Assembly (NCBI GenBank): GCA_028823345.1
Contig: JAPKBR010000025.1
Coordinates: forward strand, 1-56,551
From: Planctomycetota bacterium
Lineage (GTDB): Bacteria; Planctomycetota; UBA1135; GCA-002686595
Direction: 5' to 3'
Length of the DNA: 56,551 bases
Shown here: positions 1-9,135 of the stretch, one piece after another
Numbering within the stretch: position 1 is the stretch's first letter
Layout of the letters: each line of letters begins with the position of its first letter
Position numbers and translations under genes: made by a program
Notes under the pieces: model-generated
What the model saw: the letters and a program-made list of their open reading frames with translations, nothing else
Database searches by the model: none
What the model was told of the DNA's origin: nothing

Positions 1-148
1 CAGTTCCAGCATTCCGGTCCGAGCCATTTACGGCGTCCACATAAACAGTCACGCCGCCAATTGCCGCTACGACGTTAGAAGGAGCACCGAGGGCGAGGAC
101 GAGAGCCGGGACCAGCGCCAGGCGGTCCACTAAGGAGGAGAGTTTCAT
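1..148 (-). CDS. Secreted beta-helix-type protein, N-terminus only (cut by window edge)
   Basis: This is the first 49 codons of a minus-strand gene that continues beyond the start of the window. It begins at the ATG complementary to 146-148. The translation starts MKLSSLVDRLALVPALVLAL, a hydrophobic signal peptide, followed by a segment (VYVDAVNGSD) typical of the DUF1565 start of secreted right-handed beta-helix proteins. It is nearly identical to residues 9 onward of the complete paralogue at 582-3092, so the two are tandem duplicates. Function beyond export is unknown; such proteins are usually cell-surface or extracellular. Confidence 0.75.
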   Translation of the reverse strand, partial: MKLSSLVDRLALVPALVLALGAPSNVVAAIGGVTVYVDAVNGSDRNAGT

Positions 149-581
149 GATGTTCTGTATGGAAGAGTCTAAAATCTGTGTTCAGACCGGGCATGCCAGC
201 CCGGAGGGGATATTTTAGTGGGGACCTCTTTTGGCGCCACCCAATTCCAAGCATCGTCTCGCAATGGGGCACACGTATTTAGCGCCACCTTGAAACTGGC
301 CTGCACTGACCCAGGTCTAAGGCAGGAGATCCCTGAATCTCGCCCCCAAGTCCAGTTTGGGCAGGCCCTCCCTGCGCTATTCCCGACCCGCTTCGGGGGC
401 CACCGCCCATTCCCTAGAAAAACGAAAGGACTCGTTCAGGATCGCGGGCGTCACTTACACAACATTCCTTACCGGAGGACCCACCCCTTCCCTCAGCCAC
501 CATCGAAAGATGCCCCCCCGGACCGAAGTCCGGGGGGGCATCCTCTAATTCAATGGACCGCCTATCGGCCCAAGCACCAAA
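149..581. repeat. Duplicated intergenic cassette, copy 1
   Basis: No gene is supported here. From about 218 onward the stretch, together with the 3' end of the neighbouring gene to about 760, is repeated with moderate divergence at about 3166-3714. Shared blocks include GCGCCACCCAATTC, TCTCGCAATGGGGCACA and the C-rich hairpin. The duplication unit therefore included the 3' end of a beta-helix gene and its downstream flank. The segment also holds the terminator of the 582-3092 gene and presumably the promoter of the partial gene at 1-148. Confidence 0.7.
509..542 (-). terminator. Hairpin terminator of the beta-helix gene
   Basis: A perfect 15-bp stem (509-523 with 528-542) closes a four-base loop. 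Read on the minus strand the loop is a C(TTCG)G tetraloop, the very stable cUUCGg type, so the hairpin is probably used in minus-strand RNA. It lies about 40 bases past the stop codon at 582-584. Only a short TTT follows, so termination may be weak or the hairpin may mainly stabilise the 3' end. Confidence 0.65.
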
Positions 582-3092
582 TCAGTGCCAAACCGCGACC
601 GTCGCCACGTTGCTAAGGGCACCATGCTCGTCCCGCACCGTATAGGTGAAGACGCTGTTGCCGCTCGAGTCGGGAGTAAAGATCAATTCGCCGTTGTCCA
701 CTGTCACTGTGCCGTTGCGCGGCTGCCGACGGACTTCAAGGGACGAGCCGTCAAGCGCGTCCATATCAGCGTCCCAGTCATTCGCCAGCACATCGATGGT
801 GATCGAAGTACCAGACGACATGATCACGTGGTCATAAACCGCGGTGGGGATTTGGTTGTTGCCACTGCCTCCCCCGGTAACGGTCACTTGCACAGTCGCG
901 TTGTTGGAGGTAAGGCCCCCGTCATCGGAAACCGTGTAAGCAAAGGCATCGCTAGCGGTTGCCGCATTCGGGGTGTAAGTCACCGTTCCGTCACCATTCA
1001 ACACAACCGAACCCTGGCCCGGGGCCTGGGTGATCACGACGCTGGTAGGGTCCAAGTTGCACTCCGCGTCAATGTCGTTCGCAACCACATCAATCGTCAC
1101 AGGGGTGCTGTTCGGAGTGAAGGCAGCGTCAAAGTTGGCATGCGGCGCCGTGTTAGGTCCGAAACTGCAGGCATGGCATCCAGACTGACCGCCGGGGTTG
1201 GTCACGCAGATTTCCACAACATCTACAAGGCCGCTCGGCAGGGTGCAGGTGATCGACTGAGGGCTGAAGGAGACGATATCGCCGGATCCAATACTGATTC
1301 CACCAACCGTGATGTCCATGTCCGTGTCGCCAGCATAGGAGACGAAGCGGGTCAACCCGATTGCTTCTACGGTGAATTGGGTTTCAGAAACCGTCAGAAC
1401 AAACTCCAAGTCGCTCGGACGAGCGGAAGTGTGATCTAACGCTGTGAATTCGGCACCAAGATCACTGGCATCAATGACCATACCAGCGATATCCACCTGG
1501 TTTTGAGTGCCCCACCAGTTGCCGGTACCATTCATGCTCGGCACGAGGTCAGAGCTCCCTACAACGACAACCTGTATATTGCTCGGCGTACTACCGAGGA
1601 GAAACATCTCAGTCTCCGCATCGTTGCCGAGAATTGTGTTGTTGGTCACATTGACGTCATAGTTCGTGTTCAGGGCGGCACTCGTCGCAGACGAGTTATA
1701 GAAGGTCACCTGCATGCCGGAGCTCTCGCTGCCGGTGACCGTGTTCTCATCAATCATGAGGTTCACGTCCACCGAACTGGCGCTGCCGTATGCCACGGAT
1801 GGCATCCCAATCCACATGCCAGAGAAGCCGCTTCCTTCCACTGTGTTGTTTTGAACGGTCATATCTACAACCAAAGTAGCGCTGACACCACTCGCTACAA
1901 CCAGAGCGGCCTCCAAGCCGTTATCACCGCTGTTGACAACGGTGTTGCCCTCAATCAGAACCGAGGCAACCATCGAGCTACTGGTGTCGCCTACGTAAAG
2001 GGACAAATCTATGCCTTCGGCTACGGCGCCACTGACGCTGTTGTTTCGAAACTCCCAGTCAACCAGTGCCTCGTTGCGGGCACTTTTCATAAACATCCCA
2101 GCGTCAATACCATCGTCGCCTGTTGTGGTGATGGCATTGTCTTCGACGAGCAGGGTTATATCAAACAGGTTGACTTCACTGCTATCGAGAAGGCAACCGA
2201 GCTGCATGCCATCGTCTCCCACGTCGCTGATGGTGTTGTTCGAGACGGTGACGTCCATATCCAGGGTTTGGTTGTCGTATTCAAAAATATCCAAGTCCAC
2301 CTGGATACCCTTCCCACTGACGCCGGAGATCAGGTTGCCATCGATCAAGACCGTGCCCGACATAATCACAGACGCGTTCCAGTTAGCCCCAAAGGAAAGT
2401 GCGATGCCGTCATCGCCCGCTCCTGTGATGCTGTTCCCGGTTACCAGGAGGGAGATCCCAGTATCGGAGTATCCGGCCAAATAGATCCCTTTTTTAATGG
2501 AGCCGCTAATTGTGTTGTTGGACAAAGTTGTGTGGGCGCCGTCGGCACGCGAAATACCACGAAAACCGTTATACCCCCCTGTTAGATAGCAGTTGTTAAG
2601 GGTGAAGTCGCCGTGAAGATCTGCGCGGATCAAGTCATGACGAGGATTACCCCTGACGACCTCATACCCAAAAGATAGACCATCAACCACTTGCACAAGA
2701 CCGGAAGAAGCATCGATATAGAGGACCCGGCTAACATCGGTATCAGGTGCCAAAATCTCAGCTGACCCGTCTCCGGGACCGACTAGGCTCGCGTTCTCCA
2801 ATACAAGCGGAAAGACCTCGCCGAGCGCCTGGTCGTAGGTACCGGTGGCGACTGAGATGGTAGTGCCGGCATCATCAGACTGGTCGAGGGCATAAGTAAT
2901 CGTTTGCCAAGGACTGCGGACGGATCCGCTGTTCAGGTCCGAGCCATTTACGGCGTCCACATACACGGTCACGCCGCCAATCGCCGCTACGACGTTCGAA
3001 GGGGCACCCAGTGCAAGGACGAGAGCTGGGACCAGCACAAGGCGATCCATCAAGGTAGAGAGATTGCGGTCCATTAAAGTAGAGAGATTCAT
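582..3092 (-). CDS. Secreted right-handed beta-helix protein with C-terminal Ig-like domains
   Basis: An 836-residue exported protein. A signal peptide (LVLVPALVLALG) is followed by a DUF1565-like segment (about 35-120: VYVDAVNGSD, PWQTITYAL, GEVFPLVL). Next comes a long parallel beta-helix region (about 130-545) with repeated NNTISG and GDDGI units. A TIG-like segment follows at about 570-650 (EICVTNPGGQSG), then two tandem cadherin-like Big_9 domains at about 655-745 and 750-836 (ITIDVLANDWDAD, FTYTVRDEHGALS). Such proteins are usually surface or extracellular; beta-helices often bind or cleave polysaccharides, but no catalytic residues can be assigned. The start carries an in-frame 8-residue duplication (NLSTLMDR twice), so initiation at a later ATG is also possible. 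It is the complete member of a three-copy array. Confidence 0.85.
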   Translation of the reverse strand: MNLSTLMDRNLSTLMDRLVLVPALVLALGAPSNVVAAIGGVTVYVDAVNGSDLNSGSVRSPWQTITYALDQSDDAGTTISVATGTYDQALGEVFPLVLENASLVGPGDGSAEILAPDTDVSRVLYIDASSGLVQVVDGLSFGYEVVRGNPRHDLIRADLHGDFTLNNCYLTGGYNGFRGISRADGAHTTLSNNTISGSIKKGIYLAGYSDTGISLLVTGNSITGAGDDGIALSFGANWNASVIMSGTVLIDGNLISGVSGKGIQVDLDIFEYDNQTLDMDVTVSNNTISDVGDDGMQLGCLLDSSEVNLFDITLLVEDNAITTTGDDGIDAGMFMKSARNEALVDWEFRNNSVSGAVAEGIDLSLYVGDTSSSMVASVLIEGNTVVNSGDNGLEAALVVASGVSATLVVDMTVQNNTVEGSGFSGMWIGMPSVAYGSASSVDVNLMIDENTVTGSESSGMQVTFYNSSATSAALNTNYDVNVTNNTILGNDAETEMFLLGSTPSNIQVVVVGSSDLVPSMNGTGNWWGTQNQVDIAGMVIDASDLGAEFTALDHTSARPSDLEFVLTVSETQFTVEAIGLTRFVSYAGDTDMDITVGGISIGSGDIVSFSPQSITCTLPSGLVDVVEICVTNPGGQSGCHACSFGPNTAPHANFDAAFTPNSTPVTIDVVANDIDAECNLDPTSVVITQAPGQGSVVLNGDGTVTYTPNAATASDAFAYTVSDDGGLTSNNATVQVTVTGGGSGNNQIPTAVYDHVIMSSGTSITIDVLANDWDADMDALDGSSLEVRRQPRNGTVTVDNGELIFTPDSSGNSVFTYTVRDEHGALSNVATVAVWH
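3044..3090 (-). repeat. 24-bp in-frame tandem duplication in a signal peptide
   Basis: The codons for NLSTLMDR occur twice at the N-terminus of the beta-helix protein. The two units differ at a few third-codon positions but encode the same residues. The paralogue at 1-148 has a single, diverged unit (KLSSLVDR). Confidence 0.8.
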
Positions 3093-3531
3093 TTGAGTGC
3101 GTACGGCAAAATGAACAGACAGTAGTGCTGGGGTCCTAAACAGTCCAATCGGAGCCCACCTTAGGAGTGTATTGATTTAGCGCCACCCAATTCTCATGAC
3201 CGTCTCGCAATGGGGCACAGGTGATCCTCACGATCCCGACACTTGCCCGCACTGACCCGGTCCAAGGACAGGAGCCCCTTAAGCCCTCTCATAAAGCACA
3301 GAAATTTGCTATCGATGCGCGCGCTCCTCCTGACTCGCTTTGGGGCACCACTGGCCATGCGCGATCAAGATCAAAAATCCTAGTGCTAGATCAAGTTAGC
3401 CACTTAAAGATCTTTCCTTACCGAAGGCCCCACCCCTTCCCTCGGCCACCATCGAAAGATGCCCCCCCCGCACCAAAGTCCAGGGGGGCACCCTCTTGTT
3501 CCAGGGACCGCCTATCGGCCCAAGTACCCAG
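3093..3531. repeat. Duplicated intergenic cassette, copy 2, with decayed hairpin
   Basis: No gene is supported. From about 3166 this is a diverged copy of the 218-581 segment. The hairpin equivalent to the terminator at 509-542 lies at about 3460-3490, but its upper stem now has mismatches and a bulge. The part next to 3092 should hold the promoter of the 582-3092 gene; I see no convincing -35/-10 pair. Confidence 0.65.
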
Positions 3532-3714
3532 TCAGTGCCAAACCGCGACCGTCGCCACGTTGCTGAGGGCACCGTGCTCATCACGCACCGTATAGGTGAA
3601 AACGCTGTTGCCGATCGAGTCTGGAGTAAAAATCAATTCGCCGTTGTCCACCGTCACTGTGCTGTTGTGCGGCCGCCGACGGACTTCAAGGGAGGATCCG
3701 ACAAGCGCGGATTC
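3532..3714 (-). pseudogene. C-terminal stub of a third beta-helix paralogue
   Basis: Read on the minus strand this encodes about 60 residues nearly identical to the C-terminus of the 582-3092 protein, including SSLEVRR, TVDNGELIFTPDS and SNVATVAVWH before a TGA at 3532-3534. Homology stops abruptly at about 3714, just before unrelated sequence and the stop of the next gene, and no start codon or N-terminal part is present. It looks like the remains of a third array copy removed by deletion or unequal recombination. Confidence 0.8.
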
Positions 3715-3768
3715 CCCGGGCCCCGGCCCAGGCGCCTTCTCGGCTCAGCCGAGCGCGCACCGTACCTA

Positions 3769-6279
3769 TTACCGTTCGAGAAGGACACGCAACTTCGGAC
3801 GCTTCTCGCACATACCCTTCAGGTTATCCTCGGAAAGGACCAGTGCTCGATCGAGATAGCCCCTATAAGACTGTTCTTCACCGAAGGTACCCAGAGCTAA
3901 GGCCGCGTCCACCAACAACGCCACGCTGTTCGGTTCGATAGTGTTGGCCAAGTGCGCTGCTTGTTTTACCGCCTCCAAGTTCCGACTTTGGACTCCTGCG
4001 ATCAGCAAGGTTCTTGCTGGGCGGATGTCCCCGGGTTCGATCTCTAAGGCCTGTTTAAAGGCGACCGCGGCACGTCCAGGCTGCTTTGTCCTGAGGTACA
4101 ATAACCCCAAGTTGAAGATTGCCCCAAAGTCATCTGCATTGTTCTTTGCACTTGACTTGACAGCGCGAAGATAGAGGGATTCTGCAGCAGGATCGTCCTT
4201 ATCGCGGGTGCAAATATTGCCTAGGTTGACCAGCGTCAAAACGTGCCCTTCGTCGCACCGCAGAGCTTGCTCGTAGTTCTTGCGAGCATCCACGCTGCGA
4301 TTCAGAGCTTCGTAAACAACACCTAAATTGTACCAGGCCTCAACAGCGATGGGGTCAGCGGCTGTAGCGCGATCAAGGGCATCGAGGGCCTCCTGCTCAC
4401 GACCAAGCCGGTGTTCGGTATTACCAATACCAATCCAAGCCTTAGCACTACGGTCGTCGAGTTCAATCGCCTTTCGGTAGGCAGCTATCGCCGCTACGGA
4501 GTCTTCCGCTTCCTGGGCCCAGTCTCCTTCACGGACCCAGGGCATGGGGTCCCGAGGGTCGTGCTTTTTGGCTCCTGCAAGAAAAGTAGGCCACGTATCA
4601 AGATCCATCTCGCGTTCGAGCGCCGCCATGCGCACCCACGTTCCAGTCCGTACTCCGGGCATCATTAAACTTTCCCCTAAGAGCGCGTGGGCCTCATCGA
4701 ATTTCTCCTGGTGGGCAAGGATATCCACAAGAGCGCCGCGCGAGAGAGTTGCAGCGGGATCTTCTGCAAGAACCTCTCGCAGAGCTTTTTCGGCTTCGTC
4801 ATATCTCTCGGCCCGAACGAGCCCATGGGCGTACTGGCTGCGCTCCCATAAGTGGACTTTTTCCTTGGGGTCCGCGAGAATGGCGCCCTCTTCAACTTCC
4901 TCGTCCAACGGACTCCAGACATAGCCAAGGGCCGCAAGTGCTTGTCGCTGCTCGGGATCCATACTGCGGATGTCATCGCCACGCACGTCGGTCTCCAGGT
5001 CGCCCATTAGGGTATCGAGGGCCAACTCACCCCAATCCGCAAGGTCCTGTCGGCCTGGCAAGAGGTTCTTCAGTTCGCGTGGGTCTTTACGGAAGTCATA
5101 AGCCTCTGGTATTGGTGACCGAATGTAGCGCTGGCGTTCTCCGCGAACGCCCCGTATATCAGACCAGCCATGGTTGTAAAAAGGAGACATGGCTTCTGAG
5201 TAGACAGGGCGCGCCTCGACCTTTTCGAAGGGGTCAAGCATGGCGCCGGCCAGTGAACGGCCGTCGACCTGTCCCCCATAGTCCACGCCCAACAGAACGA
5301 GACTGGTGGGCATGATGTCCACGGAACTGACGACTTCCCGGATTCGATGCTGCCTGGCAAGGCCCGGGTGCATCATCACAAGGGGCACGTGGATCGTCGA
5401 GTCATAGATGAACATCGAGTGGGTGCTCTCTCCATGATCCCCGAGGGCCTCGCCGTGGTCTGCCGTCATAACCACGAGTGTCTCCTTGAGCATTCCATTC
5501 ATGCGCAAGCCTTCGATTACTTCACCCAGGCCCGCGTCCGCATAGGCGATTTCCGCATCGTAGAGCGAATCGGGGCAGAGGCGCGCGTACTCCGGGGGAG
5601 GGATGTGACCCGCATGAGGATCGAAGAAGTGCACCCAAAGGAACCAGCGCTCGCTGCCTCGGTCTTTGATCCAAGTGAGGGCACGCTCGGCGGTGTCCTT
5701 GGCCTTGGTCTCGCGAAACATGAACATGGGGGCTTTGTCCGCATTGGCCAAGTTGTCGTCGTACATATCGAAGCCCTGATCCAAGCCGTACTTCGAATCC
5801 AACACCATTGCGGAAACCACGGCGCCAGTGGCAAACCCTTCGCCTTCGAGGATTTCCGCCATGGTAGTCACGGATTCTGCAACGTTGTGTGTGCCGTTGT
5901 TTCTCGCCCCGTGGTGATTGGGGTAGAGGCCAGTCAGAATCGACGTATGGGAAGGAAGGGTGATCGGTGCAACAGCCATAGCCCGATCAAAAGTCACTCC
6001 AACGCGAGCCATCTGATCGATATTGGGCGTGTGCGCCTTGCGGTGCCCATAGGCTCCCACACGATCCGCCCGGGTGGTGTCAAAAGTCACGATGAGCACA
6101 TTCTTGAAGCCCGCTTCTTCGCCAGTGGTCGGAACCACGCCGAGCCGCCAAGCAATGAGGGCCATCAACAACAGGGCACAGATACCATACCCCGCAATGA
6201 CCATGTAGACCCTGCGTTCGGTCCGTTCGGTGTTGTGGGAAGGGGTCGGCTTAGTGCCTAAGTCAGGGGTCTTACTCAT
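3769..6279 (-). CDS. Membrane-anchored sulfatase-fold hydrolase with C-terminal TPR domain
   Basis: An 836-residue protein counted from the ATG at 6279; a GTG at 6315 would add 12 residues. One membrane helix (about 26-47) precedes an alkaline-phosphatase/sulfatase-superfamily domain (about 58-400: VTFDTTRAD metal site, MTADHGE). At the nucleophile position the segment reads TLPSHTSILTG, so Thr107 replaces the Cys or Ser needed for formylglycine. It is therefore probably not a classical sulfatase; Thr nucleophiles occur in phospho-transferases and phosphodiesterases of this superfamily. From about 480 to the end there are TPRs (AWYNLGVVYEALN, FNLGLLYLRT), suggesting protein partners. The catalytic part is probably periplasmic. 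The substrate cannot be deduced. Confidence 0.85.
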   Translation of the reverse strand: MSKTPDLGTKPTPSHNTERTERRVYMVIAGYGICALLLMALIAWRLGVVPTTGEEAGFKNVLIVTFDTTRADRVGAYGHRKAHTPNIDQMARVGVTFDRAMAVAPITLPSHTSILTGLYPNHHGARNNGTHNVAESVTTMAEILEGEGFATGAVVSAMVLDSKYGLDQGFDMYDDNLANADKAPMFMFRETKAKDTAERALTWIKDRGSERWFLWVHFFDPHAGHIPPPEYARLCPDSLYDAEIAYADAGLGEVIEGLRMNGMLKETLVVMTADHGEALGDHGESTHSMFIYDSTIHVPLVMMHPGLARQHRIREVVSSVDIMPTSLVLLGVDYGGQVDGRSLAGAMLDPFEKVEARPVYSEAMSPFYNHGWSDIRGVRGERQRYIRSPIPEAYDFRKDPRELKNLLPGRQDLADWGELALDTLMGDLETDVRGDDIRSMDPEQRQALAALGYVWSPLDEEVEEGAILADPKEKVHLWERSQYAHGLVRAERYDEAEKALREVLAEDPAATLSRGALVDILAHQEKFDEAHALLGESLMMPGVRTGTWVRMAALEREMDLDTWPTFLAGAKKHDPRDPMPWVREGDWAQEAEDSVAAIAAYRKAIELDDRSAKAWIGIGNTEHRLGREQEALDALDRATAADPIAVEAWYNLGVVYEALNRSVDARKNYEQALRCDEGHVLTLVNLGNICTRDKDDPAAESLYLRAVKSSAKNNADDFGAIFNLGLLYLRTKQPGRAAVAFKQALEIEPGDIRPARTLLIAGVQSRNLEAVKQAAHLANTIEPNSVALLVDAALALGTFGEEQSYRGYLDRALVLSEDNLKGMCEKRPKLRVLLER

Positions 6280-6905
6280 GGGGGCGTGCGGTGAACGCAA
6301 AAGAGAGGGATTCACTCCTACCTTCGATCTACCCGGGAGGAAACTGATGGGTTATATGACCTTAATCCCAGACAAAAACGCCCTCGGCGGGTCCCAGGGG
6401 GGGCGGGTCCTGCAATGGGTGTTCTTTGGGGATTCCCAACGGAGGGCTGCCCCGGTGAGCGATGGTCCAACCTCCACGGGAGAATAGGGGCCACATGCAG
6501 GTCACAAGGGCCCGGGGTCGCGTGGCCCATAATCAATAAGCTCCAGAAGAACGATCCTAGGCCCTCGCTCGGTGCGCTCTTGAAGTGCTTCGGCGAACAC
6601 GAGAAGAGACGAAGCCCATGAGGTCTTCTACGAACTACTCGATTGTGTCCCGAGTGGATTCGCGGTGCGCGGGCGTGGAAACCTTGTGGTGGGACGTTGA
6701 CTGGGATGGGCCTACGTCAATCCAGCCCCCTATGCCTCCCTTCACTGTGATGATTCGATCCTAAGTACCTATGAGGGTCTCCAGGTTGCCGACCCTGTCC
6801 CAAATTGGTGGGGCGAAACCGGCGTGGGGCTCGTGAGCGCATTGGAGGTGGTTTATTGCCCTTGATGCGCTGGCGCGTTCTCGGGGACTTAGCTAGATTG
6901 AGTCG
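6280..6905. other. Intergenic region without recognisable gene
   Basis: About 630 bases separate the divergent genes at 3769-6279 and 6906-9131. The short open frames within it have no recognisable protein features. It should contain both promoters, but I see no clear promoter pair, hairpin or repeat. Confidence 0.5.
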
Positions 6906-9131
6906 GTGTATCGACTGAACCTAGGTTTGATGGTCTTTGGATTGTTCTCCCCTGCCATGGGGCAGGATGCCGAGCGCTCTACGCTCGGCGTGTTCATGGA
7001 TCAGCACTGCACCCAGTGTCATGGGGCAAAAGACCCTGAAGGGGACCTCAACCTGATCGCCCTCGAAGACCAGGGCCTCGATCAAAATCGAGAACAGTGG
7101 CTCTTGGTCGCCGAGGAATTGTCTCTGCAGGTGATGCCGCCGCACCCCGAACCAAAGCCCTCGCGCGCTGAATACCGCAGCGTACTGGCGTTGCTACGCG
7201 AAGCCCTTGGCCCGGAAGTTCCCAGCCTGCTGGAGCCCCTGGCGCAGATGCGGTTCTTGGCTCTGCGCCGACGGACGACCCGCGAGATCACAGGGGCGAT
7301 ATTTGCCTTGACCGGGGTCAAGACAACACCCGGAGCCTTACCCGCGGAAGCCGGACTGCATGTGTATGACGTGGTAGGCGCGGGGACCACGCTCGATGGG
7401 GCTTGGCTCGATCGATGGTTGACGTTGACTGACTCGGTCTCGCGGCAAGCGGTTCGACTGCCAGAGCCCGAGCGTGTCCCCCATGCCCAAGCCCACGGAC
7501 CAACCCTCAAGAGCCCTCGGGGTTCGGGTGGTCGCTTGAGTACCCAGGGCAACGCCACCATGACTCATAAGTTCCCACGTGATGGGGAATACATCCTCCG
7601 CGGAACCGCGTGGGCGCAACAAGCAGGCCCTGAACATGCCCGGGTAGCTTTGACTTTGGATGGGAAACGCATCCAAGAAATGGAACTCACCGGCGAAGGG
7701 CCGGGGGCCGCAATCACCATGACCATGCGGATGCGTGTATCCAAAGGCCCCCATCGAGTGGGGGTTGCTTTCTTGAATGACTATTATGCGCCGGAGGAAA
7801 AAGACCCTCAACAGCGAGATCGGAATGTGATCGTCAAATTGGTGTCGGTCGAGGGGCCCACAGATCTTCTTCCCCCCACCGAATTTCAAACCGCGCTTCT
7901 ACGGCAAGCAGGTTCCAAGGACGATCCTAAGGCCCAGCTCAAGACTGCCCTGACCCTGCTGGCGGAACGGGTTTGGCAAGAGGGACCTCGACCCGAAGAC
8001 ATCGATCGCTTGCTGACCCTAGTCCAAGGCGAACCATCCACCGAGGCGCGCATGCAACTGGGTTTAGCGGCGGTCCTGGCCTCGCCCCGGTTCCTTCTAG
8101 TGGGCGAGGCGGGAGACCCGGGAGCCCAATTGAGTGGATCGGCTCTTGCCACGCGGCTCGCCCTCTTCCTGTGGGGATCCCTACCGGACGCGCGACTCTT
8201 GGAGCTTGGGCGGAATGGAACTCTGCAAGAAACAAAAGTGCTCAGTGGTGAAGTGGACCGCATGCTGGCGGATGACCGTTCGAAAGGGCTCGCCGCGGGG
8301 TTCGTTCCCCAGTGGCTACAACTTGTGCGGCTTCAAAGCCATGAACCGAACCGCGAACTTTACCCGGCATATGACGACAAACTGCGCGCGGCTATGTTGC
8401 GCGAACCGGTGGAGCTCTTCCAAGGGGTCCTGCAAGAGAACCTGCCGGCCCGGGACTTGGTGCGCGCCGAATGGACCCGGATCGACCGACGCTTGGCACG
8501 GCACTATGGGCTGTCCACCAAGGGCCGCGGGAAAGGCACCGAACGTTACTCCCTGATCGATACCCCTCGCCGCGGAGTGCTGGGACACGGTGCCGTGCTG
8601 ACCGCCAGTAGTGACCCGGGCCGGACTTCGCCGGTGCTGAGGGGCAAGTGGGTCTTGGAAGCCCTCTTGGGAGATGCACCCCCACCCCCATCGGCCAACA
8701 CCTTGGCCTTGGACCAAAGCGCTCCAGAGGAAGCCGGGCTCACCATGCGCGAGCGCTTGGCCTTGCATCGGAGCGAACCGGGTTGCGCCACTTGCCATGT
8801 GGCTATGGACCCACTGGGATTTGCCCTAGAACGCTTCGACGCCATAGGGCAGATTCGCCAGGGCGAAGTGGACGATCAGGGAACCCTTCCCGATGGCACG
8901 GAACTCGACGGGCCTTTGGGGTTGACCCAAGTCTTGGAAAAAGACATTCGCTTCCTGCCCCATTTGACTCGCAGTTTGGCGACCTATGCCATTGGCCGGC
9001 CTCTAGGTGAAGATGACCTCGCTACGCTTTTACAGTCCATGGGCGAACATGGCCAAGAGGACCCACCCCTTGGACTCGTGATCCGTACCATTGTCCTGTC
9101 CGATCTATTCCGCCTCCAGCCCGAGGTCTAA
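6906..9131 (+). CDS. Planctomycete-type cytochrome protein (DUF1587/1595/1592/1588/1585)
   Basis: A 741-residue exported protein. The start is taken as the GTG at 6906, which gives a complete signal peptide (LGLMVFGLFSPAMGQ); the first ATG at 6930 would leave it very short. An N-terminal c-type heme site (CTQCH, residues 35-39) is followed by a DUF1587-like helix (REITGAIFALTGV), a carbohydrate-binding-like beta region (about 200-310), then DUF1595, DUF1592 and DUF1588 (RRGVLGHGAVLTASS, with a second heme motif CATCHVAMDPLGFALERFD) and DUF1585 (ATYAIGRPLGEDDL). This order is the planctomycete family almost always encoded with a DUF1552 partner, as here, 4 bases downstream. The function is unproven; a role in periplasmic redox or polysaccharide processing has been suggested from context. 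Confidence 0.92.
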   Translation: MYRLNLGLMVFGLFSPAMGQDAERSTLGVFMDQHCTQCHGAKDPEGDLNLIALEDQGLDQNREQWLLVAEELSLQVMPPHPEPKPSRAEYRSVLALLREALGPEVPSLLEPLAQMRFLALRRRTTREITGAIFALTGVKTTPGALPAEAGLHVYDVVGAGTTLDGAWLDRWLTLTDSVSRQAVRLPEPERVPHAQAHGPTLKSPRGSGGRLSTQGNATMTHKFPRDGEYILRGTAWAQQAGPEHARVALTLDGKRIQEMELTGEGPGAAITMTMRMRVSKGPHRVGVAFLNDYYAPEEKDPQQRDRNVIVKLVSVEGPTDLLPPTEFQTALLRQAGSKDDPKAQLKTALTLLAERVWQEGPRPEDIDRLLTLVQGEPSTEARMQLGLAAVLASPRFLLVGEAGDPGAQLSGSALATRLALFLWGSLPDARLLELGRNGTLQETKVLSGEVDRMLADDRSKGLAAGFVPQWLQLVRLQSHEPNRELYPAYDDKLRAAMLREPVELFQGVLQENLPARDLVRAEWTRIDRRLARHYGLSTKGRGKGTERYSLIDTPRRGVLGHGAVLTASSDPGRTSPVLRGKWVLEALLGDAPPPPSANTLALDQSAPEEAGLTMRERLALHRSEPGCATCHVAMDPLGFALERFDAIGQIRQGEVDDQGTLPDGTELDGPLGLTQVLEKDIRFLPHLTRSLATYAIGRPLGEDDLATLLQSMGEHGQEDPPLGLVIRTIVLSDLFRLQPEV

Positions 9132-9135
9132 GCCC

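Noticed and set aside
585-2585. Long plus-strand open frames opposite the beta-helix gene (585-1439 and 1503-2585)
   Set aside because: Their translations have no domain features, and the minus-strand frame has a signal peptide and clear repeats; these are antisense shadows.
3769-6279. Calling this gene a true sulfatase
   Set aside because: The formylglycine Cys/Ser is replaced by Thr, so only the superfamily is supported.
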